Positions 1-8,137 of a DNA stretch of 64,000 nt are shown here, in pieces. Positions within the stretch are counted from its first letter, which is position 1. Each line of letters starts with the position of its first letter. Source of the DNA: Burkholderia sp. BCC0506 (lineage in GTDB: Bacteria; Pseudomonadota; Gammaproteobacteria; Burkholderiales; Burkholderiaceae); the NCBI RefSeq assembly GCF_902833145.1, contig NZ_CADFEN010000006.1:248001-312000 (forward strand), written 5' to 3'. The translations under genes and the position numbers were made by a program. The notes under the pieces were generated by a model. That model was given only the letters and a program-made list of their open reading frames with translations, had not been told where the DNA came from and ran no database searches.

Positions 1-3000
1 GGCGTCATCGCGGCGAACGCGCGCGTGAGCGTGGTCTCGTAGTCGTCGGCGAGCGCACGCTCCATCTTGCGCTCGACCGTGCGGCCGAACGGATCGAGCC
101 ACGTGCCGCGCAGGCTGCGCACGCGCGCCAGCATGCCGAGCACCGGCCACATCCACTGGCCGAACACGCGCTTCTTCGGCGTGCCGCCGTCGCGGCCGGC
201 CTTCGCGACCGTCGGCGGCGCCAGGTTGAACTTCACGCGGTACGCCTGCCCCGGCACGCCTTCGAACTGCGCTTCGAGCGCGGTGCGGAACGCGTCGTCC
301 GTGTACAGCCGCGCGACTTCGTATTCGTCCTTCACCGCGAGCAGCCGGTAGAACGTCGTCGCGACCGCGCGCGTCAGCGTATCGTCGCCCTTCGCGCGCG
401 CCGCACTCACCAGCGCCCGGTAGCGCTCGACGTAGCGCGCGCCGCCGTATGCGTCGAGACGCGCTTCGCGATCGGCGATCAGCTCGGCGAGCGTCTCCGG
501 CGCGGCGTGCGCGGCCACCGCATGACGCGCGTTCCACAACGCGTCGAGGCCCGCCGCGTCGCCGGCCGCCATCCGGCCGATCGAGAACGCGAGCTTGTTC
601 ATCGGCACCGCGACGTTGTTCAGTTCGATCGCGCGCATCATCGCGGCGAGCGACACCGGCACGAGGCCGAGCTGCCACGCGTAGCCGAGCATCAGGATGT
701 TCGCGCCGATCGAATCGCCGAGGAACTTCGCGGCGAGCGCCTGCGCGTCGCAGCTCGACAGGTAGCCGTCGCCGGCCGCGTGATGCATCTTCTCGAGCAA
801 TGCGTCCGCATGCAGGTTCGCGTCGGGGTTCTGCACGAACGACGCGTTCGGGATCCGGTGCGTGTTGACGACGATCCGCGTGCGCGCGTGACGCACCGTC
901 TGCAGCGCTTCGGCGCTCGCCCCGACGACCATGTCGCACGCGAGCAGCACGTCGGCCTGCTGCGTGTCGATGCGCACCTGGTTCAGCCAGCGGTCGCTCG
1001 ACGCGATCCGCACGAACGACAGCACGGAGCCGCCCTTCTGCGCGAAGCCCATGAAGTCGAGCACCGACGCGCTCTTGCCTTCGAGGTGCGCGGCCATGCT
1101 GATCAGCGCGCCGACCGTCACGACGCCGGTGCCGCCGACGCCCGTCACGAGCAGGTCGAACGGCGCCGCGTCCAGGTGCGTCGCCGGCACCGGCAGCGCG
1201 TCGACGCGCGCGGCGAGCGCCGCTTCGTCGAATGCCGCGCCGGCCGCCTTCTTCAGCGCCGCGCCTTCGACCGTCACGAAGCTCGGGCAGAAGCCGTTCA
1301 CGCACGAATAATCCTTGTTGCACGACGACTGATCGATGCGGCGCTTGCGGCCGAGCGGCGTCTCGAGCGGCTCGACCGACAGGCAGTTCGACTGCACGCC
1401 GCAGTCGCCGCAGCCTTCGCACACCGCGTCGTTGATGAACAGGCGCTTGTCCGGGTCGGGGAATTCGCCTTTCTTGCGGCGGCGGCGCTTCTCGGCCGCG
1501 CAGGTCTGGTCGTAGATCAGCACGGTGACGCCCGGCGTCTCGCGCAATTCGCGCTGCACCGTGTCGAGTTCGCTGCGGTGATGGAACGTCGTGCCGGTCG
1601 GGAACTGGCCGTGGTGACCGTCGTACTTCTCCGGCTCGTCGGACACGACGACGAAGCGCGACACGCCCTCCGCCTCGACCTGCCGCGCGATCTGCGGCAC
1701 CGAGATGCTGCCGTCGACCGGCTGGCCGCCCGTCATCGCGACCGCGTCGTTGTAGAGGATCTTGTACGTGATGTTCGCTTTCGCGGCGACCGCCTGGCGG
1801 ATCGCGAGGATGCCCGAGTGGAAGTAGGTGCCGTCGCCGAGGTTCTGGAACACGTGCTTCGTGTTCGTGAACATCGCGTGCGCGGCCCAGTCGACGCCCT
1901 CGCCGCCCATCTGGATCAGCCCGGTGGTGTCGCGCTCCATCCACGACGCCATGAAGTGGCAACCGATGCCGGCCTGCGCGATCGAGCCTTCCGGCACCTT
2001 CGTCGACGTGTTGTGCGGGCAGCCCGAGCAGAAATACGGCGTGCGCTTCACGCCGTCCGCTTCGTTCGACAGGATCTGCGGCGCGACGAGATCGACGACG
2101 CGCTCGCGCCGGTCGAGCGCCGGCTTGTGGCGCGCGAGCCAGTCGGCGAACACCGGCAGGATGCGCGACGGACGCAATTCGCCGAGCTCCGACAGCAGGC
2201 ACGCGCCGGCCGCGTCGTGCTTGCCGAGCACGCGCGGGCGCGCGCCTTCGGTGCGGTTGTACAGGTAGTCCTTGATCTGCTGCTCGATGACGGGGCCCTT
2301 CTCCTCGATCACCAGCACTTCGGCGAGCCCGTCGACGAAGGTTTCGATGCGCGTCATTTCGAGCGGATACGACAGGCCGACCTTGTAGATCCGCACGCCG
2401 GCCGCGTCGAGGTCGGCGACCGTCAGGTCGAGGCGGCGCAGCGCTTCCATCAGGTCGAGGTGCGCCTTGCCGCAGGTCACGATGCCGACGTTCGCGTGCG
2501 TGCTCGGCGCGATCCACTTGTCGATGCTGTTGGTGCGCGCGAAATGGCGCACCGCGTCGAGTTTCGCCGCGAGGCGCGCCTCGATCGTGAGGCTCGGCAG
2601 GTCGGGCCAGCGGTTGTGCAGGCCGCCCGCCGGCGGCGTGAAGCCTGCCGGCGCGGGCCAGCGCGTCTGCAATGCGTCGAGGTCGACGGTCGAGCCCGAC
2701 TCGACCGTTTCCGAGATCGCCTTGAAGCCGACCCACGCGCCCGAGTAGCGCGACAGCGCCCAGCCGTACAGGCCGAATTCGAGCATGTCGGCGATGTTCG
2801 ACGGGTTCACGACCGGCATGTGCCACGCGATCATCGCGAAGTCGCTCTGGTGCGGCATCGACGACGACACGCAGCCGTGGTCGTCGCCGGCTACCACCAG
2901 CACGCCGCCGTGCGGCGACGAGCCGTATGCATTGCCGTGCTTCAGCGCGTCGCCCGCGCGATCGACGCCCGGGCCCTTGCCGTACCACATCGCATACACA

Positions 3001-3350
3001 CCCTCGACCGTGCGCTCGGGGTCGGCTTCGACGCGCTGCGTGCCGAGCACGGCCGTGCCGCCCAGTTCCTCGTTGATCGCGGGCAGGAAGCGCACGCCAC
3101 TCGCGTCGAGCAGTTTCTTCGCCTTCCACAGCTGCTGGTCGACCATGCCGAGCGGCGAGCCGCGATAGCCGCTGACGAAGCCGGCCGTGTCGAGCCCCTG
3201 TTCGGTATCGACCATGCGCTGCATCAGCAGCAGGCGGATCAGCGCCTGCGTGCCGGTCAGGAAGATCCGGCCGCGCGTCGCGGTCAGGTTGTCGGTCAGG
3301 CGGTAGTCGGACAGGGTGGGCGTGCCGTCGACGGGCAGGCGGGCGGTCAT
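1..3350 (-). CDS. Indolepyruvate:ferredoxin oxidoreductase, fused alpha/beta-type protein (3' end beyond window)
   Basis: Reading the minus strand from ATG at 3350 gives MTARLPVDGTPTLSDYRL and an open frame of about 1116 codons that leaves the window at base 1. The family oxidatively decarboxylates aryl-pyruvates from amino acid transamination to acyl-CoA with ferredoxin, in the cytoplasm. The N-terminal half resembles the pyruvate-ferredoxin oxidoreductase core (GFVSGYRGSPLG near residue 60). A thiamine-diphosphate domain follows with YFCSGCPHNTST, then MGGEGVDWAAHA. A cysteine-rich stretch (CEGCGDCGVQSNC, then SCNKDYSC, GFCPSF) should bind Fe-S. The last third contains TGVGGTGVVTVGALI, typical of the gamma/IorB part, so the two subunits of archaeal enzymes are fused here. 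The upstream side is the 2-kb repeat tract, so its promoter must lie near 3351-3680. The family is clear; the exact substrate is not. Confidence 0.9.
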   Translation of the reverse strand, partial: MTARLPVDGTPTLSDYRLTDNLTATRGRIFLTGTQALIRLLLMQRMVDTEQGLDTAGFVSGYRGSPLGMVDQQLWKAKKLLDASGVRFLPAINEELGGTAVLGTQRVEADPERTVEGVYAMWYGKGPGVDRAGDALKHGNAYGSSPHGGVLVVAGDDHGCVSSSMPHQSDFAMIAWHMPVVNPSNIADMLEFGLYGWALSRYSGAWVGFKAISETVESGSTVDLDALQTRWPAPAGFTPPAGGLHNRWPDLPSLTIEARLAAKLDAVRHFARTNSIDKWIAPSTHANVGIVTCGKAHLDLMEALRRLDLTVADLDAAGVRIYKVGLSYPLEMTRIETFVDGLAEVLVIEEKGPVIEQQIKDYLYNRTEGARPRVLGKHDAAGACLLSELGELRPSRILPVFADWLARHKPALDRRERVVDLVAPQILSNEADGVKRTPYFCSGCPHNTSTKVPEGSIAQAGIGCHFMASWMERDTTGLIQMGGEGVDWAAHAMFTNTKHVFQNLGDGTYFHSGILAIRQAVAAKANITYKILYNDAVAMTGGQPVDGSISVPQIARQVEAEGVSRFVVVSDEPEKYDGHHGQFPTGTTFHHRSELDTVQRELRETPGVTVLIYDQTCAAEKRRRRKKGEFPDPDKRLFINDAVCEGCGDCGVQSNCLSVEPLETPLGRKRRIDQSSCNKDYSCVNGFCPSFVTVEGAALKKAAGAAFDEAALAARVDALPVPATHLDAAPFDLLVTGVGGTGVVTVGALISMAAHLEGKSASVLDFMGFAQKGGSVLSFVRIASSDRWLNQVRIDTQQADVLLACDMVVGASAEALQTVRHARTRIVVNTHRIPNASFVQNPDANLHADALLEKMHHAAGDGYLSSCDAQALAAKFLGDSIGANILMLGYAWQLGLVPVSLAAMMRAIELNNVAVPMNKLAFSIGRMAAGDAAGLDALWNARHAVAAHAAPETLAELIADREARLDAYGGARYVERYRALVSAARAKGDDTLTRAVATTFYRLLAVKDEYEVARLYTDDAFRTALEAQFEGVPGQAYRVKFNLAPPTVAKAGRDGGTPKKRVFGQWMWPVLGMLARVRSLRGTWLDPFGRTVERKMERALADDYETTLTRAFAAMT

Positions 3351-3689
3351 GAGGGGATGTCTCCGGATTGTGCTGTTCTGGGCCCTGCGCGGCGGGGCGT
3401 CGGATGACGCGCGGTGCCGGCAGCGAATGGCTCTATTTTTTCGCGCGGGGCCGAGAATGTTTTTTCTCATCTTGCTGGGACAGGCCTATGGCGAGAAAAA
3501 CTGCGCAGCTTTTGGTCGGGATTTGAGAGAGTTTTCGCGCGGGCGGCGGGAGTGCGATGGGTGGCGGCGTTGGGACGGTCGGCTGGTCGTGGTGGAAAAG
3601 CCGGTGTGCGCGGCCAGGCTCGCGATCTGCCCGGCGAATGGCACCTGAACCCCGTGCGGGAAGGGTTTCGGCGGCATCGGGGCGTCACC

Positions 3690-5398
3690 CTCACCGTCGA
3701 AATGCACAGGGTTCCGATTGGTCGGCGGCGCCGGATGTCCACGATGCGGCCCCCTTCGGCCGATCGGGCTCGCAGGCTCACCGTTCGATTGCACAGCGTT
3801 TCGAGTGGCGCCGGGGCCGGGATGTCCACATCCGGAATCGGCATGCGGGGCGCTCGGATCGCGACCCTCACCGGTGAAATTCACAGCGCGGCGAGTGGGT
3901 TTCGACGGCGAATATCCACATCGGAAATCGCGCGTTTCGTCGGGTCGCCTTTCGCGCGCACCGTTCGGATACACAGGGCTTCGACTGGCTGCTTGGGGTA
4001 GTTGTCCACGTCCGGACTCGCATTCTCTTCCCGCCGTGCGCGCACCCTCACCATTCAAAAGCACAGTGCTTCGAGTGATTGGGCGGGCCGGATATCCACA
4101 TGCACGCGCGTTCTCCAATCGATAGCTGACGCACGTTTCGAAGGGCAACGGCGAGGGGCGATCGAGGCCGGAAGCGGCTCGTCACTCGATCGAGCGCGGA
4201 CGCTCACCATCGAAATACACAGTGTCACGAGTCGTTTCGACGAATCGATATCCACACGAAGGGGGCGCTCTCGATCGATAGCAGAGGTCCGTTTCGAAGG
4301 GGAACGGCGAGGAGACAATCCATACCGGAAGCGGCTCACCCCCGATCAGGCACCGATGCTCACCGTCGAAATACACAGTGCCGCGAGTCGTTTCGACGGA
4401 CCGATATCCACACGAAGGGAGCGCTCTCGATCGATAGCAAAGGTCCGTTTCGAAGGAGAATGGCGAGCGGGCAATCCATACCGGAAGCGGCTCACGCCCA
4501 ACCCGGCACTGACGCTCACCATCGAAATACACAGTGCCGCGAGTCATTTCGATGGACGGATATCCACACTGGCAAGCGCTCGCGATCGATAGCAGCGTTA
4601 CGTTGCTAAGGGGAACGTCGGAGGCGGCAATCCATACCGGAAGCGGCTCATTACCCGATCGGGCACCGACGCTCACCGTCGAAATACACAGTGCCGCGAG
4701 TCGTTTCGACGGACCGATATCCACACGGCGAGCGCGCTGCCGTTGCTCGCCACCTTGCGCCCGCGCGTGACAGGAGTTCTCTTTCGCATAGCATCGGCGA
4801 TCGAACGGACAGGCTATGCGCCGATCGCGGGCTCACGCTCACCATTGAATTGCACAGCGCGCCGAGTCGCAGGAGAAGCCCGACGGGCGCGTCGAAATCC
4901 GCATGTCACGAACCACGCGTCGGCGCTCACCGTTAGAATGCACAGCCCTTCGATTGGGGCCGGAGCGTCGCGGGGCCCACATGCCATCGTCACGCAGCCG
5001 CGCCAGCGCCAGTCGGCTAGAATGCGCGTCGCGTCGCGCCGAGCCGCGGCAACGGCCGGAAACCCACGCCAGCGCAGGCGCGCGGCCGGATCGGGCGCGA
5101 CACTCACCGTTGAATTGCACAGCATTTCGCTTCGTCTTGCCGCGAGTTGTCCACACCCGCTTCATGTATCGCGCGGCATCCGGTCACCCTCACCTGTGAA
5201 AACCACAGGGTGCCGAGTCGTTCCGAGGCACGGATATCCACAACCGGACGCGCGACCGGATTTTCATCTGCCAATCGACGGACACCTCGGCACGCGACAG
5301 CCGGGGAAGCAGGAAAGGCTTGTCCGGCCGGCCTCGGCGGCACACTCACCATTCAAATGCACAGCGTTCCGAGTGGTCGCGGCGACGGGTTGTCCACA
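3690..5398. repeat. Array of about 14 degenerate 54-bp modules with quantised spacing
   Basis: Modules begin with CTCACC (once CGCACC) at 3690, 3777, 3867, 3957, 4047, 4203, 4359, 4515, 4672, 4838, 4926, 5103, 5189 and 5345. Most end exactly 54 bases later in TCCACA. Fixed points inside are CACAG near position 17 and CGAGT near position 27. Start-to-start distances fall in two classes, about 86-90 and 156-157, with two exceptions (166 and 177). The modules at 4359, 4515 and 4672 carry perfect 9-bp inverted repeats (CCGTCGAAA/TTTCGACGG or CCATCGAAA/TTTCGATGG). The final box is ATATCCACA or TTGTCCACA in nine modules, 8 of 9 bases of the DnaA box TTATCCACA. The 4838 module lacks that box and the 4926 module has a diverged one. 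Function unknown. Confidence 0.85.
4047..4725. repeat. Higher-order 156-bp tandem repeat inside the array
   Basis: Between the modules at 4047, 4203, 4359, 4515 and 4672 the 102-103 base spacers are themselves related. Each carries a block with ATCGATAGC, then CGTTTCGAAGG (diverged in the last), then CCGGAAGCGGCTC, in the same order. The unit here is therefore 156 bp and looks like four recent tandem duplications of module plus spacer. Spacers elsewhere in the array are 33-36 bases and do not share this sequence. Confidence 0.85.
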
Positions 5399-5444
5399 TC
5401 CCTCCGGCGCGGCTTCATCGCGCCGACGCACCGCCTGGGCGACG

Positions 5445-6002
5445 TCATTCGGCGATCGACCGGATGATCCTGGCCGGATTGCCGCCGACCAGCGTGTTCG
5501 GCGGAACGTCCCGCGTGACGACGGCCGCGGCCGCGACGACCGCGTTCTCGCCGATCGTCACGCCGCCGACGATCGTCGCGCCCGCGCCGATCCACACGTT
5601 CCGCTCGATCACGATCGGCTCCGCGACCACGCAGTCGCGCCGCCGCGAAGGCTCGACCGGATGACCGGAGGTAATCAGGCTGACGTTCGGGCCGATCATC
5701 ACGTCGTCGCCGATCTCGAGCCCGCCCAGATCGTAGAACGTGCAGTTCTGGTTGACGAACACGTTGCGCCCGAGCTTCATGCCGGTGCCGCCCGTCGCAT
5801 GAAACGGCGGGATCAGCACGAAGCCGTCGTCCACTTGCGTGCCGATCAGTTCACCGAACAATGCGCGGACGTCCGCCGCGTCGTCGAATGTCAGGCGGTT
5901 CAGGCGCGCGGTGATCGCCATCGCCCGTTTGACTTCGGCCACCATGGCCGCCGATTCGGGCGTTCTGCGCGGAATGATCGTGGTGCGATCGTCGTTTGCC
6001 AT
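5445..6002 (-). CDS. Sugar O-acetyltransferase, hexapeptide-repeat (maltose/NodL acetyltransferase family)
   Basis: A 185-residue protein starting MANDDRTTIIPRRTPE. The ATG at 6002 has GGAGA about 8 bases before it; an upstream in-frame ATG at 6140 exists but would add 46 residues with no family similarity. The C-terminal two thirds are a left-handed beta-helix with isoleucine/valine hexapeptide periodicity (IGDDVMIGPNVSLIT, VWIGAGATIVGGVTIG). The GHPV motif near residue 110 and the ending PARIIRSI match LacA/Maa/NodL enzymes, which transfer acetyl from acetyl-CoA to sugars or sugar-like acceptors as cytoplasmic trimers. The N-terminal mac-type cap is present but diverged. The acceptor cannot be told from sequence. 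It stands alone, with the repeat array just downstream. Confidence 0.85.
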   Translation of the reverse strand: MANDDRTTIIPRRTPESAAMVAEVKRAMAITARLNRLTFDDAADVRALFGELIGTQVDDGFVLIPPFHATGGTGMKLGRNVFVNQNCTFYDLGGLEIGDDVMIGPNVSLITSGHPVEPSRRRDCVVAEPIVIERNVWIGAGATIVGGVTIGENAVVAAAAVVTRDVPPNTLVGGNPARIIRSIAE

Positions 6003-6360
6003 GCGTGAATGGTCTCCGGTGAGTGCGCGGTGCGTGATGCGTCCCGACCGCGGCCGAGCGAATGCGGTGCCGTATGCGGGGTACTGGGCGATGAGCCGGG
6101 CGCAGTGTAGCAATGCCGGTTTGCGCCAAGGATTGTCCAAATTTTCATAACTAGTAAAAATATAACTAGTTATTTATTGAATTCCCGTCGCACAAGGCTT
6201 CGCGGGCATTTGGCGCGATTCACCGCTGTTGCGCGCGCCGAATCCAATACTCGCAGCGGAACCGGGCGCCCCTGGCTGCGTCCCTCTGTCCGATCCTCCT
6301 GCGCTCGGGTACGCTTGAGCATCCACTGGATCGACGGCAGCACCCAAACGCGGAGGCGCG
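6003..6360. other. Intergenic region between divergent acetyltransferase and GST genes
   Basis: No gene seen. The stretch 6140-6182 is strikingly AT-rich for this genome and holds the ATAACTAGT repeats described separately. The remainder up to the GST start at 6361 shows no recognisable site. Confidence 0.6.
6147..6172. promoter_or_regulatory. Twin ATAACTAGT repeats, candidate operator
   Basis: ATAACTAGT occurs at 6147-6155 and again at 6162-6170, 15 bases apart. The second lies in the perfect 10-bp palindrome TAACTAGTTA (6163-6172). The AT-rich setting between divergent genes suggests a regulator-controlled promoter. The binding protein is unknown; MarR/TetR-type factors use sites of this kind. 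Confidence 0.5.
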
Positions 6361-6975
6361 ATGAAGCTCTACTACTGGCCGAAGACCCGGGCATTCCGGG
6401 CGCTGTGGATGCTCGAGGAAACCGGCGTGGTGTACGAACTCGTGCCGATCGACCTGCGCTCGCACGAACAGGGCAGCGATGCGTTCGTGCAGGTCAACCC
6501 GATGGCCAAGCTGCCCGCGCTCGACGACGGCAGCGCGCCGTTCGCGGAATCGGGCGCCGTGCTGCTCTATCTCGCCGACCGTTGCCCGGGCGCGGGGCTC
6601 GGCATCGCGCCCGACGATCCGCTGCGCGGCCGCTTCCTCCAGTGGATGTTCTTCACGCCGACCTGCCTCGAACCGGCGATGGCCGAGAAATTCACCGGCG
6701 CATCGGGCAACCCCGTCGCGTTCGGCTGGGGCAACATCGCGCGCGTGCAGCGCGCGCTCGCGCAGGCGCTCGCCCACAGCCGCTGGCTGGTCGGCGAGCG
6801 CTTCACCGCGGCCGACCTGCTGCTCGCGAGCACGCTGAAGATCGCGTTCGACGCGCATCTGCTGCCGCACGAAGGCGTGCTCGGCGACTACGTCGCGCGT
6901 GCCGAGGACCGCGACGCGTTCCGCCGCGCGGTCGCGATCGAGCAGCGCGAAGCGGCGCGTCTGCTGCACGCGTGA
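6361..6975 (+). CDS. Glutathione S-transferase family protein
   Basis: A 204-residue two-domain GST. The N-terminal thioredoxin-like domain begins MKLYYWPKTRAFRALWMLEE, with the conserved cis-proline motif MAKLPAL near residue 45 and the glutathione gamma-glutamyl contact ESGAVLLYLAD near residue 65. The C-terminal helical domain includes FTAADLLLASTL, the N-capping box of the family. Such enzymes conjugate or reduce electrophiles with glutathione in the cytoplasm, or act as isomerases. The likely catalytic residue is the Tyr/Ser around residues 4-10. It starts about 190 bases after the AT-rich ATAACTAGT site and ends 29 bases from the convergent KirBac gene. The physiological substrate is unknown. 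Confidence 0.9.
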   Translation: MKLYYWPKTRAFRALWMLEETGVVYELVPIDLRSHEQGSDAFVQVNPMAKLPALDDGSAPFAESGAVLLYLADRCPGAGLGIAPDDPLRGRFLQWMFFTPTCLEPAMAEKFTGASGNPVAFGWGNIARVQRALAQALAHSRWLVGERFTAADLLLASTLKIAFDAHLLPHEGVLGDYVARAEDRDAFRRAVAIEQREAARLLHA

Positions 6976-7004
6976 CGCGCAACGCAACGGCGCGCCGACG
7001 TTGA

Positions 7005-7973
7005 TCACGCCTGCGCGGCCGGCCCCGGCGCCGACGCGCCCGCGTCGATCACCACGCCCGGCGAACCGCGCTCGTCGGTATCGACGTCGATCGGCACGAC
7101 TTCATGAAAATGCGTGTAATCGATGTGCGTGATGCCGTCCTCGTCGTGCATCAGGTCGACATAGCGGTGGCGCCAGCGGATCTCGTCATGCGCCCACGCA
7201 TAACGCGCCTGCATGACCTGCGCGGTGGTCTCGTCCGAGCCCTCGATCGTGATCAGCAATTGCGCGTCGCGCGCGGCGAGCGATTCGGGCGTCTCGCCGA
7301 ACAGTGCGCTCGATTCGTCGATCACGTGCATCAGGTTCCAGCCGAGCAGAAAGATCGGATGCTCGTTGCGCACGAGCGGCAGGTCGTGAATCTTGCGCAG
7401 CGAGTAGCCCTCGTGCGTGCCTTCGACGCGCAGCAGCCGCAGTTTCGCCTGCGCCTCGGCAATCACGTTCTGGCGCGCATTCGCGGCGCGCACCATCAGC
7501 GTCATCCGGCCGTTCAGCGGCCGCACGATCGCGTAGCGCGCGAACAGGATCTTCGCCTGCGGCCGCGAAAACCGCGCGAACACGAGCCCCGTGGCCAGCG
7601 CGATGCCGGACATCCCGACGAAGATCTCGAACGTCGCGACGAGGTGCGCGTAGACCGTCTGCGGATGCATGTCGCCGTAGCCGACGGTCGCGAGCGTCTC
7701 GACGCTGAAGAAGAACGCGCCGCCGAAGCCGGCCGGCGACTGGTTCGCGATCGGCGCATGGCCGAGCAGGTAGAGCATCGCGAAGCCGCCGTTGAGCAGC
7801 AGGAACAGCACCGCGAGCGACAGGAAGAACACGGGCCAGCTCACCGTCAGCGCGCGGTGATAGAAGTCGCGCCAGCCGAGCGGCGGCATCCCGTACGCGA
7901 TCACCGGGCGCGTGCCCGACCAGATCTTGCGGCCACGGCCGCGGGAGGCTGGGGAGGACGAATCGACGTTCAT
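7005..7973 (-). CDS. Inward-rectifier potassium channel, KirBac1.1 type
   Basis: A 322-residue membrane protein, close to the length of Burkholderia pseudomallei KirBac1.1. The chosen start at 7973 (MNVDSSSPASRG) leaves a short polar N-terminus and an amphipathic slide helix (GWRDFYHRAL). Helix M1 spans about residues 45-70. The pore loop has the selectivity filter TVGYGD at 96-101, and M2 spans about 108-134. The rest is the cytoplasmic immunoglobulin-like Kir domain, including GMTLMVRAAN-like strands and HPIFLLGWNLMHVID. It conducts K+ across the inner membrane as a tetramer. The gene stands alone, convergent with the GST gene. An upstream ATG in frame at 8087 would add an arginine-rich tail that looks untranslated. 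Confidence 0.93.
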   Translation of the reverse strand: MNVDSSSPASRGRGRKIWSGTRPVIAYGMPPLGWRDFYHRALTVSWPVFFLSLAVLFLLLNGGFAMLYLLGHAPIANQSPAGFGGAFFFSVETLATVGYGDMHPQTVYAHLVATFEIFVGMSGIALATGLVFARFSRPQAKILFARYAIVRPLNGRMTLMVRAANARQNVIAEAQAKLRLLRVEGTHEGYSLRKIHDLPLVRNEHPIFLLGWNLMHVIDESSALFGETPESLAARDAQLLITIEGSDETTAQVMQARYAWAHDEIRWRHRYVDLMHDEDGITHIDYTHFHEVVPIDVDTDERGSPGVVIDAGASAPGPAAQA

Positions 7974-8070
7974 CGCGAGGCGCCGGTTGCGGGGAGGCGA
8001 TGAGCGTAGCACGCGCGGCGGCGGCCGGGAATGCGGGCCGGTTCGAACGGAAAGCCGCCGCGTAGCCCGT

Positions 8071-8097
8071 AAAAAAACCGGCCGCACGAGCGGCCGG
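8071..8097 (-). terminator. Rho-independent terminator of the sulfate-binding protein gene
   Basis: An 8-bp perfect stem CCGGCCGC/GCGGCCGG with loop ACGA (8078-8097) is followed on the minus strand by a run of seven U (AAAAAAA at 8071-8077 on the plus strand). It lies 41 bases after the stop of the leftward gene at 8138. Confidence 0.9.
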
Positions 8098-8137
8098 CTG
8101 CGTCGTCATGCGCGCCCGCGCGGGGCGCGCGCCGCGA

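Larger units (their letters stand above)
3351..5444. other. Gene-free tract of about 2.1 kb filled with the 54-bp module array
   Basis: No credible gene lies between the oxidoreductase start at 3350 and the acetyltransferase stop at 5445. Open frames cross the tract on both strands, but they only translate the repeats (an 18-residue motif with LTxExHS on the plus strand, TRxxVxFxGE on the minus strand), several are interrupted, and none has a convincing ribosome binding site. The first 330 bases (3351-3680) show no repeat and presumably hold the promoter of the leftward oxidoreductase gene, with an AT-richer patch at 3430-3500. Confidence 0.75.

Noticed and set aside
507-3407. 966-codon open frame on the plus strand
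   Set aside because: It is antisense to the oxidoreductase gene, whose motifs are intact. The product is arginine/histidine/aspartate-rich, as expected from a GC-rich shadow frame.
4002-4592. 196-codon frame inside the repeat array as a repeat protein gene
   Set aside because: No ribosome site, a start inside a module, and frame breaks between later modules. It is kept as a low-confidence idea in the findings only.
3690-5398. The repeat array as a CRISPR locus
   Set aside because: Repeats differ at many positions, the longer spacers are copies of one another, spacing has two classes, and no cas gene is nearby.
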